Assembly (NCBI GenBank): GCA_026075535.2
Contig: AP026541.1
Coordinates: forward strand, 4,650,001-4,714,000
DNA length: 64,000 bases
Direction of reading: 5' to 3'
DNA from: Tricholoma matsutake
Lineage: Eukaryota; Basidiomycota; Agaricomycetes; Agaricales; Tricholomataceae
Shown: piece by piece, positions 1 through 9,800 of the stretch
How the letters are laid out: every line of letters starts with the position of its first letter
Numbering within the stretch: the first letter of the stretch is position 1
The notes under the pieces: model-generated
Database searches by the model: none
Seen by the model: only the letters and a program-made list of their open reading frames with translations
What the model was told of the DNA's origin: nothing
Made by a program: the position numbers and the translations under genes

Positions 1-329
1 ATGGAAAATTCCCCATTCTTCCTTTTTCCCCTCTCACTTCCTCTTACTTGGCTTTTGTATTATCTCTCACTCCTAAATACACATTGTTGTCTTGTTATTT
101 CGCGTGATTAGAAGTGAGTTCATTAGTCTTTTCTCTCTCTCTCTCTGCATCCCCAGTGTTTCCTATCCCAAATAAGAGATAGGCTTTCACTTTTTTTTTT
201 TAACACAAACAACGACGTGTTATTTGTATTGCTGATAACTCCAAAATAACAACAGTCAAACACTGTCTCGAAAACCCTCTGTCTCTATCCCCCTTACTAC
301 TTGTAGTAGGGCGAGGAACACCTTGCCAA
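1..329. other. No gene seen; CT-rich start of window
   Basis: I see no supportable gene here. There is a short CT run at about 131-146 and a T run near 190-200. The stretch adjoins the 3' end of the reverse-strand gag relic and may be the downstream part of that retroelement, but no LTR pair could be found to prove it. Confidence 0.5.
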
Positions 330-824
330 CTGACGAGTTCTGCATTCGCCTCATGGATTTTCTCAGTCCAGGATGAGAAAGAGTTTTGACCTTGCATACT
401 AATCTGAGTGGCAATGAGGTCATCTTGCCAGTTTCGTGGCAGGAATTTCTTCTTGAATTCTAAGACGAACTGGTTGAAGGTGAGGGTGGTGAGTCGTGCA
501 AGGTTGGCATTGACCCAAGATTGTACACCTGAGCCTTCAAAGTTGTAGATGGTGGCTGTGACGCAGTCCATTTCAGCAATAGATTTGTGCTGGAAGAAGC
601 AGCAGCAAGCATTTTCCCAGACCCAGATGGCCACAATGGTGATGCAGCCAGTGGACATGGCTTGAAGATTGTTGTTGGATGGCGGCAGGGGCATAGGGGA
701 TCTCAGTGGACATGTTGCGTGTTGCAGGATGGTATGGGGGCAGGGGCAGGTGTTCAAATTCAGAGTCAGAAGAGGATGTGTCTGCAGAGCTAGTGTTTGC
801 ATGGGGCAATGTAGCTATATGCAT
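330..824 (-). pseudogene. Gypsy-type gag fragment (relic)
   Basis: Reading on the reverse strand gives a piece of a Ty3/gypsy Gag. It has an N-terminal acidic, serine-rich segment starting MHIATLPHANTSS. After a change of frame comes the capsid-like block with the motifs VQSWVNANLARL, FVLEFKKKFLP and NSFSSWTEKIHEANAEL. The N-terminal start resembles that of gag A at 3,029 (MHIAT..., then a Ser/Asp/Glu-rich stretch), so both come from the same broad gag family, in opposite orientations. No pol follows on this strand, the frame is broken between the two blocks, and no LTR is visible. It is a dead fragment. I infer capsid homology from the spacing of tryptophan and hydrophobic residues typical of the retrotransposon gag family. 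Confidence 0.6.
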
Positions 825-881
825 GGGAGGTGAGGGTGTGAGCGAGGACAGATTACTAGCAGGGCTAGGCGAGGGTGTGAC

Positions 882-1394
882 TAGGGCATGGCACAGGTAA
901 CCCTCAGGTATATTTTCTTATACCCCTACCCATACCCATGAACACCATACCCACACAGGTAGGGGTACGGTGTTACCATGGGTTTTTGCAGGTTACCCGT
1001 GGTTATTCATGGGTATTGATATTTTTCATTATATTTGATAGAAAAAGATGTTTGCATCTTCTCATGGGGGGTAAACCTACAATATATCATCGAAAAGTAC
1101 CCCTGCATTTTTTACTGTTATTTTTCATGATATTTGATAGAAATTTGCTGAAAAAGATGTTCACATCTCATCACAGGGGTTTTTCCCATGATATGTCATT
1201 AAAAAGTTGAAATCGCAACATAGATGATCACTCACCTGACCAAAATCTGGGTACCAGCATACCCACACATACCTGTAACACCGTGGAAAAGGGTACAGCG
1301 TTGCCTGGGTATGGCAATCCCATACCTGTACCCGTACCCATGCATACCCATGACCGGAAACACACGGTGTTACCCGTACCTGTGCCATGCCCTA
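882..1394. mobile_element. hAT-type miniature element, family 1 (513 bp)
   Basis: The element begins TAGGGCATGGCACAGGTA and ends with the matching inverted repeat, ACCTGTGCCATGCCCTA. It is flanked by the perfect 8-bp duplication GGTGTGAC (874-881 and 1395-1402). An 8-bp duplication with TAGGG-type ends is the hallmark of the hAT superfamily. There is no transposase frame, so it is non-autonomous. Both subterminal regions are crowded with TACCCATACCC-like repeats. The middle contains two diverged copies of a segment around TTTTTCATKATATTTGATAG (about 1020-1060 and 1120-1165). The same termini and subterminal repeats occur in the larger element at 19,739-20,760. Confidence 0.9.
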
Positions 1395-2374
1395 GGTGTG
1401 ACTGGGCATTGGGTGCATGTATGGCTGCAAGTGGTGAGTGGTTGGAGTGTGGAAGGTATGCGAGACAGCTTGTTATCTTGGTGTTGGTGGTGAGATGGGG
1501 GTTTTGGCAAGAGTATTCTTATCATTTCAAGGTTTTTATGGTTTTTATATTGGGGGCAGGTGGGTTTCCTTTGCCAGACTGTTGCCAGTTATGACATGGG
1601 GTGATAGGTATGCAATGACATCTCTTGAGCCAGAGCAGTCTGAGCATGTTTGGGAGAAGCAGGGTGCAATAACGTCAAGATGGCGATAGGCTGGCGAGTT
1701 TCTGGATTAGGTATTTCAAGGAACAATGGTGGGTTACATTGATTGCCCTGCGATCACACTCATCTCAAAAAAAAGTGGAAGGAAGTGTAGGCATCCAACA
1801 CTCAGGGGACAAGGCAATGAGATGAATGTAGTATGGGATTAAAGAAGATAATCTAGTACAAACAATCATATGACAGTAATGAACATGTTATAACATGTGA
1901 TATGTACATGATCGTGATAGGGGTGTGTGAGGCTCATGATGGACAAGAGATGGTAAGGGAGAATCCCTTACACATTGTCGTATGCTGCCAGCCCCCATGA
2001 TCCACACCATGAGCAGCTGCTCATAGTGCTGCAGGTGGGAGTTATCAGGGGGAAGGGGGCATTTTGTTGTTCCAGGTGTTGGTGGCATCAAATAGCAGAA
2101 CGAGTACCTAAAAATGTTAATTAGCAACATTAAAATGAAAAGATAAAAGAAGATTACTTACCTGTTGTCATCAATGGTCATCAATGGCTGGTAGCACCAG
2201 GGGATTCTACCCCATGAGTGTTTGCCAGTAGCACCTGTGATCCACCCTTCAAGCAGTTGCTCCCAGCTGTTAGGAAACAGCCCCATTACTGTAAGGGGAC
2301 TAGGGGGTACCCCATGTGTTTGTAAGGATGACACATATTTATTGTTGTTGGTCATGAGTCTTGGACAGATCCTT
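1395..2374. repeat. Diverged repeats and an LTR stub, no intact gene
   Basis: Two related segments lie in tandem. On the reverse strand one reads EQLLMVWIMGAGS (about 1,990-2,030) and the other EQLLEGWITGATG (about 2,215-2,260), so the block has been duplicated. At about 2,289-2,325 a sequence beginning TGTAAGGGGACTAGGGGG closely matches the first bases of the LTR of gypsy B, then diverges. It looks like a truncated relative of that LTR. I recognise no protein family here. The rest (1,403-1,880) shows no gene. Confidence 0.45.
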
Positions 2375-2546
2375 CTCAGTAAAAAATGATTTTCCTGTAG
2401 TCACGTGACTGTCAGGCTATAGTCATGTAAATGTCAAAAAAATGACAAATAGTCAGGTAATAGTCAAGAGTATGTCATTTTTTTGACATTTACATGACTA
2501 TAGTCTGACAATCACGTGACTTCCCAGAAAATCCTTTTTTACAGAG
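2375..2546. mobile_element. Fold-back miniature element (172 bp)
   Basis: Almost the whole segment is one imperfect palindrome. The left arm starts CTCAGTAAAAAATGATTTTC and the right arm, read in reverse, starts CTCTGTAAAAAAGGATTTTC. Both arms then share GTCACGTGA and the run CATGTAAATGTCAAAAAAA, with a short unpaired centre near 2,445-2,470. It is flanked by the direct repeat GATCCTT (2,368-2,374 and 2,547-2,553), 7 bp or 8 bp with one mismatch. It has no coding capacity. The superfamily is uncertain; the duplication length suits hAT best. Confidence 0.75.
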
Positions 2547-3028
2547 GATCCTTGACTCTGATCCTTATGGACTTACTTGCTTACCACCACACACATACCT
2601 TAGAGCTCTACTAGCTGCAATCCACCACTTGAGCCTGTTCTTTCCCCATCTCCCTTGCTCCTTTGCTTGTTTGCTCTCTCTCTCTTATGCCGTGTGTCTC
2701 TGGTTAGTGAAACTCATGGACAGCACGAGCTTACACTTTTTTTTTGAACTACGCTTGCCATGGTTTGACTTCCAAAAGAAAATCACTCACTGTGCCATCA
2801 TCTGAGCAGTTAGAATACATGTTCTCAACCGCCTTCACCATCCACCGTTAGTTAGTCATGCTGCATTCTACATGAAAATGAGGTCTGATCCCTGCTGCAG
2901 ATGAGTGAACTGTTGGTTCCACCTTGCAACTCCCTTCACTTCTGTCCCTCACACTGAGTATCGAAGCAATGGATTTATGGCTGAGTGGACTTACAATCAC
3001 CTCCAATGTTGCTCACAACCAAACTGAA
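2547..3028. other. No gene seen; leader region of gypsy A
   Basis: This segment precedes the gag of gypsy A and presumably holds its 5' leader or LTR remnants. I could not find an LTR partner for it downstream of the element and see no conserved coding frame. Confidence 0.4.
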
Positions 3029-5136
3029 ATGCATATAGCCACCCCCAGAACCACTTCATGCCACCCCTTAGTGTTTAAAGGTCCAGTTCGGTCCAGTTTT
3101 TTGACCCCCAAGAGGGGCAACCGGCAACCACAACTGCAACTGGACCAACCCAGATATGGGGCAACTGCAACTGAACCAAGTAGGACCGGTCCACATTGGT
3201 TCAGTTGCCACCAAAAAACTGGTTAAGACCAGTCTTATTCACCATGAGGAGTGGGTTCCTTTCCCATGATGATATACCCTGCGAGTCATGTCACCATGAG
3301 GTGCAGGTTTCTCATTTCTGTAATAATTTTGTACATCGTGGGAAAAACCTGCCAGTCATGTCACCATGAGGTGCGGGTTTCTCATTTCCATAATAATTTC
3401 ATATCTTTTCAGCAAATTATTACAGATATGAGCAACCCGCACCTCATGGTGACATGACTTGTGGGGTATGTCCTTGTGGGAAAGGAACCTGTGCCTCATG
3501 GCGACCTGACTTGCGGGTTTTTTCCCATGATGTACACATCTTTTATGCACTGCAGAAAGACTGGTTGCAACTGATGGCAACTGGTCTTTTAACAGTTTTC
3601 AAATATTTTCAAAATGAGGCAACCAGCAACTGGAATGACCCCAAATGTGGGCAACTGCAACTGATGGTCTGGTTGCATTCAGTCCAGTTCAGTTCAGTTG
3701 TGGTCACTTTTTTGGTTGCATTAACCAGACCTTTAAACACTACCATCCCTTGTTGCCAACTGACTCTGACTCTGAAAACTCATCATCATCAGAACCTTCA
3801 TTCTCTCCTCCCCCTTTGTTTGTCATCATGTCTGTCAAAACCCCTGCTGAGTGCTTGCATACCAAACCAAAATGAATTCCCATCTTAACTGCTGGCGAGA
3901 TCTCTCCCATGGCCTTACAGCTGTGGGAGATGGCATGCAATGATTTCTTCACAGCCAACAGAAAGCTTGAAACCACCAATTATGTCTGTGCTGTCTTACC
4001 TGGATTGAAAGACATGCGAGTTCATGACTGGATTGTGACTCATTGCAACCAACTCGCTATGCTGCCTTTTTCTGACTTCATGAAGCTCCTTTGAAAAGAA
4101 TTCCTCCCAGAAGGCTGGGAGGATGAATACCATACCCAAATATGTACCTCACAACTGAAATCCTCTACCTCATTCACAAACTGGCTGAACGATGTATGTC
4201 ATATCAACTTTGCTCTGTGTGGCTGCAACCGTCATTTTGATGATGATGCCTTATGAATTCAACTTGAGAGTCTCCTTGACCCCGACCTCCAAATCCATGC
4301 TAAGAACTGCAACATCAAGGACCTCATCGAGGTGACCATCGATGACAAGGGCATAAAGACACCCGAGGCTAGGCTGGCGCATTGGAAGAATGAGCTCTGC
4401 AAGCTTGCTGATGAATGCTCACAGGACACTAAACATTACTTAGAGGCAACTGAGGACTTGCACCATCCCCATAAACACCAAGCACTTGCACCAAACTCAC
4501 ATACCTACAACACCATCATAACTGCCAGTGCCAGACTGAACCTCACGCCCTCCTCTAACTTGACAACCACTTGCACTCGAACACCAGTGCTCACACCCAA
4601 TGAGTGTGTACTCCTTAATAAGCATTGGGGCTGTACCAAATGTCAGCAAGGGTATCAGGACCATTGGGCTAGCAACTGCCTCTATGACTTCCCTGACCCC
4701 CAAAATTACAAAGAGCTCACAGAGAGCCTCATGCTGAGTCACAAATGTTTGCCGTCTGCTGCTGCTAAACCCATCGGCACCACATCCATCAATGATCTCA
4801 GTGCAGACAGTGCTGACTTGCATCTTATTGGTGCAGTAATGCCACTTAGCATTCTTGGTAATGGGTCAGACTCTGAAGATGAGGTGAGTGCGCCGTTCGC
4901 TGTGCAGCACCTCTGCTGGCAGTGCTCGCTCATCGGGGTGCATGCTGATGAACCCATTACAGTGAATGGTATGCTAGACTCTGGGGCACACATCATGTTT
5001 ATCGATGCTGGTCTCATCGAAGAACTTGGGTTACATCATTTCCAACTGCATAAACCTCTGCCTATCTCCGTTGCCTTAAACAATGTTGCCAGCTCGACCA
5101 ATTACTTGTATGAATATGTTAAGATCTCTCTCTTTG
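3029..5136 (+). pseudogene. Gypsy A gag and protease, broken
   Basis: Gag starts at the ATG at 3,029, is cut at 3,068 by a hAT-like element and resumes at 3,743 (PTDSDSENSSSSEPSFSPP). The capsid-like block near 3,905-4,240 has a stop after FSDFMKLL and another at about 4,255. A zinc-knuckle-like segment lies near 4,620-4,690 (CTKCQQGYQDHWASNC). The aspartic protease follows with the active-site motif MLDSGAHIMFIDAGLIEELG (about 4,970-5,030). The frame then runs into gypsy B at 5,137. Stops and the insertions make this non-functional. Confidence 0.75.
3069..3742. mobile_element. hAT-like miniature element, family 2 (674 bp)
   Basis: The ends are inverted repeats: TAGTGTTTAAAGGTC at the left and GACCTTTAAACACTA at the right. 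Flanks are CCACCCCT (3,061-3,068) and CCATCCCT (3,743-3,750), an 8-bp target duplication with one mismatch. Subterminal regions repeat GCAACTG and CCAGTTC motifs in both orientations. The centre (about 3,260-3,530) is a long inverted arrangement of copies of GTCATGTCACCATGAGGTGC and its complement. There is no transposase. Removing it restores the gag frame of gypsy A. Confidence 0.85.
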
Positions 5137-5562
5137 TGTAAGGGGACTAGGGGGGTGCCCTGTGTGTTTTTCCTATTTTTTATGTTCGTCCCATATTTTT
5201 CCCCACCTCATGTCCTTCTATTCTTCATTTTCTATGATTTTTCCGGATTTTATTACTAATTTTCCCTTGCTATCATGTTTGTATATGTTGACACTTTTAT
5301 ATTTAGAGGGGGAGTACCCCTTCCGACACATACCCCTTGGTATGATGTCATTCGGCGGCCTTGATCCGCCTATCTCCGCCTTTTTCTATTTTTAGGTTAT
5401 ATTTGATTTTTGTCGTCTTCACATATACTGGGCATCAGCAAGAGGATCCTTAGAGTTTTCTCTTCGGATTTCCCTTTGCTAGGTGTGCCCCCAGTCCCTG
5501 TATTATGTAGCATAATTTTAACTTCGGATTTCCCTTTGCTAGAGGCTTAGGTTGCCCTTATA
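5137..5562 (+). repeat. 5' LTR of gypsy B
   Basis: The LTR runs from TGTAAGGGGAC to GCCCTTATA; the short terminal inverted repeat is TRTAAGGG/CCCTTAYA rather than the usual TG...CA. It contains the 20-mer TTCGGATTTCCCTTTGCTAG twice (near 5,463 and 5,523). It is nearly identical to the 3' LTR at 11,188-11,613. Confidence 0.95.
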
Positions 5563-5564
5563 GT

Positions 5565-5574
5565 AGAAAACTCT
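5565..5574 (+). other. Candidate self-priming primer-binding site
   Basis: AGAAAACTCT lies two bases after the 5' LTR. It is an exact complement of AGAGTTTTCT inside the LTR at 5,452-5,461. In Tf1-type elements the primer-binding site pairs with the 5' end of the element's own transcript instead of with a tRNA, and this arrangement fits that scheme. It would place the transcript start near 5,450. Confidence 0.6.
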
Positions 5575-5728
5575 CCCCTAAGGCCCGAAAATCGTGAACG
5601 CGCTGCCCAAAATAGGCAGGTACGGACTGGACGACGCTTCCCAAAGCTCCACAGAGTCCCTACACACCGTTCCAGATACTCTCGCCTTTATCACACCGCC
5701 ATTTTCGCCAAACGCGCTCCCTAGCGAC

Positions 5729-6847
5729 ATGGACGCATCAGAACGCTTCGACGCGCTTGAAAGCAACGTTTCCGGAATGCGTGCGCAAATCAACTCACTT
5801 AAATCTACGATTGAAAACTTCGTTAGGACCCTCCAGGCTAACCCTACGACTAATAATTCCCCCTTCACGACTCCAAGCGCACCCAACAACGATGTTTTGC
5901 CAAACGCGTCCACTAAGGAACGTGCCCAGATCAAACCGTCCCCCCCCGCCGAATGTAATGGTGCACGTGTGCAGGGATGTGCATTCCTTAATTCCTGTGA
6001 GTTATACATTAGTCTCCAGTCGCATCAATTCGTCGATGAGGCTGCAAAAATTTATTGGGCCTTCACATACATGAAATCTGAACGCGCCTATCTCTATGTG
6101 GACCGTATCCTACGTCAAACTAAAGAACTTGGTTCTCTACCTTTCTCCACTTGGGGTGACTTTTGAGCTGAGTTCGTACGCCACTTCTGCCCCCTCAATG
6201 AACGCCACCGAGCAGTGACACGACTTGAGTCATCCACTTACCACCAGGGACGTCGATCCGTGGACGACTATATCGATGAGTTCAAGGATTTGGTGGACAT
6301 GGCAGGGTATGGGAGTGGGTTACCAGTGGTGGTGAAGTTCCGATGGGGGCTCAACCGAGAAATTCAGGACCAGATTGCACAGATGCTGGAAGGGCGCCCA
6401 GCGGACGATGATATCCTTGCTTGGTATGAAGCTGCTTCACTCTGTGACGAGAACCGACTCACAAATGCGGCGTTTAATGCTGCATTCCATGCTCCAACTA
6501 CCACTCATACACCCTACACCTTCAATCAAAGCCTCCCCCGCCCTAACCCCATTCCTGCTCGTCAAACTCCCACACCAGCCGTCAATGTCCCAGTACCAAT
6601 GGATGTTGATGCAGCCCGCAGCCGTGCATGTAAGTTGGATCTCTGCTACCGTTGTGGGGAACCTGGACACAGGGCTGGAGCGTGTCCCCATCGTCAGGAC
6701 ATCCGCATGCTCACCCCCGAGGGACGAGACAAACTCCTGCAAGATTTGTTGGCACTTGTAGATGTTGAGGAAGCGAAGGATCAAGTTGCAGAGGAGGTTA
6801 AGCTGGAAGTTGTAGAGGAGCAGGATTTTCCTATTCGCAGTGAGTGA
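5729..6847 (+). pseudogene. Gypsy B gag with one in-frame stop
   Basis: The frame opens before 5,600. The first clear ATG is at 5,729, giving MDASERFDALESNVSGMRAQ, a coiled-coil-like start. The capsid region follows, is broken by TGA at 6,165-6,167, then continues in the same frame (AEFVRHFCPLNERHR, YHQGRRSVDDYIDEFKDLVD). A CCHC zinc knuckle (CYRCGEPGHRAGAC) lies near 6,645. Gag ends at a TGA at 6,845-6,847. The pol frame that follows is in the -1 phase, so Gag-Pol would need a -1 frameshift, as in many gypsy elements. The internal stop is best explained as CGA changed to TGA. Confidence 0.85.
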
Positions 6848-9800
6848 ATCGTACGCCCTCACTGCCTGTCCATAACCGCTTTGAAGTCTTGTCAGTTGAA
6901 TCCCCGGAGAATGAATCGATTTCTGTGACTACTCCCCTCTCTGACCCTTCGAAGTTGGCTAAAGACGTACCTGCTCTCCCCATCTCTCCTTCTACTCCAC
7001 GTCCCAAAATTAAATCATGGGAGTGTAAACTACCACACAAGTATATTGTGGCATCTATAAGGGCAACCTAAGCCTCTAGCAAAGGGAAATCCGAAGTTAA
7101 AATTATACTACATAATACAGGCATTGGGGGCGCACCTAGCAAAGGGAAATCCGAAGAGAAAACTCTAAGGATCCCCTTGCTGATGCCCAGTATATGTGAA
7201 GACAACAAAAATCAAATATAACCTAAAAATAGAAAAAGGCGGAGATAGGCGGATCAAGGCCGCCGAATGACATCATACCAGGGGTATGTGTCGGAAGGGG
7301 TACTCCGCCTCTAAATATAAAAGTGTCAACATATACAAACATGATAGCAAGGGAAAATTAGTAATAAAATCCGGAAAAATCATAGAAAATGAAGAATAGA
7401 AGGAAATGAGGTGGGGAAAAATATGGGACGAACATAAAAAATAGGAAAAACACACAGGGCACCCCCTTAGTCCCCTTACAGCATCCACTCCCTCTGCACA
7501 TTCCTTAAACCTAGCCATCAAACTGCAGACGACCGACACTGGACAGATACTCGGTGTCTCTGCGCTCCTGGACTCTGGTGCAACTGGTCTCTTTATCGAT
7601 TCCCATCTGGTACAACAACATCATCTAAATACTCGCTCACTCTCACGTCCGATACCTGTATATAACGTGGATGGATCCCCAAATGAAGCTGGTGCCATCC
7701 GAGAGGTTGTAGACCTGGTTCTCCGTTACAAAGATCATAGTGAGTGTGCCCTTTTTGCTGTCACTCAATTAGGAAAGCAAAAGGCGATTTTGGGATATCC
7801 ATGGCTTCGAGACCATAACCCAGAGGTTGACTGGCGCACCGGGGAGGTTACCATGAGCCGATGTCCATCCCGCTGTCGGACGTGTTTCACAGAAGCCAGG
7901 CAAGAACATCGTGGACAGAAGGCGGCAATACGACGAACTCAGAAGTGTCGTGCTGGACCCCTGCCTATACCTGAAGTGGAATTGGAAGGGGTTCCTGATC
8001 TAATGCCGGACTCGGATGATGATGATGAGGACCCAGAGGAAGTGGAGGAGGGTGATTGGATCTTCTACACTGCGATTCGCTCATCGCATGAGGTGTGTGC
8101 CACATCGAACATATCCCAACGCCTCGCTGAGGCCTTCCACAAAAACAACGCTGCTAAATCCTCTACTAACTCCTTACTCCCTCATCTCCATGAGTTTGAA
8201 GATGTGTTCTCGAAGGAGTCGTTCGACTCTCTTCCTGCACGCAAGCCATGGGATCACGCGATCAAACTCACCCCCGGCGCAACCCCTTCATCCTGCAAGG
8301 TCTATCCTCTCTCTCCGGAGGAACAACGGCAGCTTGACCAGTTCATCGACGAGCACCTGGCCTCTGGACGTATTCGACCATCGAAGTCACCCATGGCCTC
8401 TCCCTTTTTCTTTGTCAAGAAGAAGGATGGCTCACTTTGACCGGTTCAAGACTACAGAAGACTCAACAACATCACGGTCAAAAATCGCTACCCACTACCC
8501 CTCATCTCCGAACTTGTAAACCAGCTCCGTGGAGCCCGATACTTCACCAAGCTCAATGTCCGTTGGGGCTATAATAATGTCAGGATAAAGGAGGGAGATG
8601 AGTGGAAGGCAGCCTTTCGTACCAACCGTGGTCTTTTTGAACCGCTTGTCATGTTCTTTGGCCTTACTAATAGCCCTGCCACCTTTCAGACCATGATGAA
8701 TGACATCTTCCATGACCTCATCCTCAAAGGCGTTGTCTGCATCTATCTCGACGACATCCTCATCTTCACTCACATGGTTGAAGAGCACCATCGCATCACA
8801 TGCCTCATCCTAGAGCGACTTCGACGGTACAAACTCTACCTTCGTCAGGACAAATGCGAGTTCGAAAGGACCAAGATTGAGTACCTCGGCCTGATTATCT
8901 CGGAGGGTCAAGTGGAGATGGATCCTATCAAGGTAAATGGGGTCACAGCTTGGCCGATGCCCACGAACAAGAAGGAGGTGCAGTCTTTCCTGGGCTTCAT
9001 CAATTTCTATCGGCGTTTTATCAAGGATTTCTCACATCATGCACGACCACTGTTCGACTTGACAGGAAAGGAGGCATGGAGGTGGGATAATGCACAACAG
9101 GAGGCGTTCGAAAAGCTTAAGGAGATGGTCACTTCCGCTCCGATCCTTACCTTTGCTGACGATTCGCGTCCTTTTCGTGTAGAAGCCGACAGTTCTGACT
9201 TTGCGACGGGCGCTGTGTTGTCTCAGCAGTCTCTGGAGGACCAGAAGTGGCATCCTGTTGCATTCTACTCCAAAAGCCTTAGTGCTGTAGAGCGAAACTA
9301 CGAGATCCATGACAAGGAGATGTTGGTGATAATGCGTGCGCTTGAGGAATGGCGACACTTCCTCGAGGGTGCCCAACACAAGGCGGAAATTTGGACGGAT
9401 CACAAGAACCTCGAGTACTTCATGACGGCCAAGAAATTGAACCGTTGTCAAGCTCGTTGGTCCCTGTATCTATCTAGATTCGACTTCTCCTTGCACCACC
9501 GTCCGGGTCGCAGCATGGGGAAGACCGATGCCCTATCCTGACTTGCAGACCATGGGGATGGCAGCGGTGACAACCAAAACATTGTGCTGTTGCAGCCAGA
9601 CCTGTTCACCATTCGGGCACTGGAAGGCATCGTACCCCAGGGCGAGGAGCGGGACATTCTACGTGACATTCGTCGCGCAAACCGTAGCGGTTTACATGAG
9701 GATGTTGTCGCCCGAGCTGTTAAAGAACTGAGGAAGGGATCGACCCTTTCCTTACGTGCAGCAGAGTGGGCTGAAAAGGAGGACTTGTTGTATTTCAGGG

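Noticed and set aside
882..1400. TACCC-rich sequence as telomeric repeat
   Set aside because: The hexamers are irregular, occur in both orientations and lie inside bounded elements with target duplications.
1888..2355. Two reverse-strand frames as real small genes
   Set aside because: They are duplicated, low-quality frames next to an LTR stub, with no recognised domain. Treated as repeats.
5162..5395. 77-aa forward frame inside the gypsy B LTR (also at 11,213 and reversed near 7,400)
   Set aside because: It recurs wherever the LTR occurs and is T-rich by composition; an LTR shadow, not a gene.
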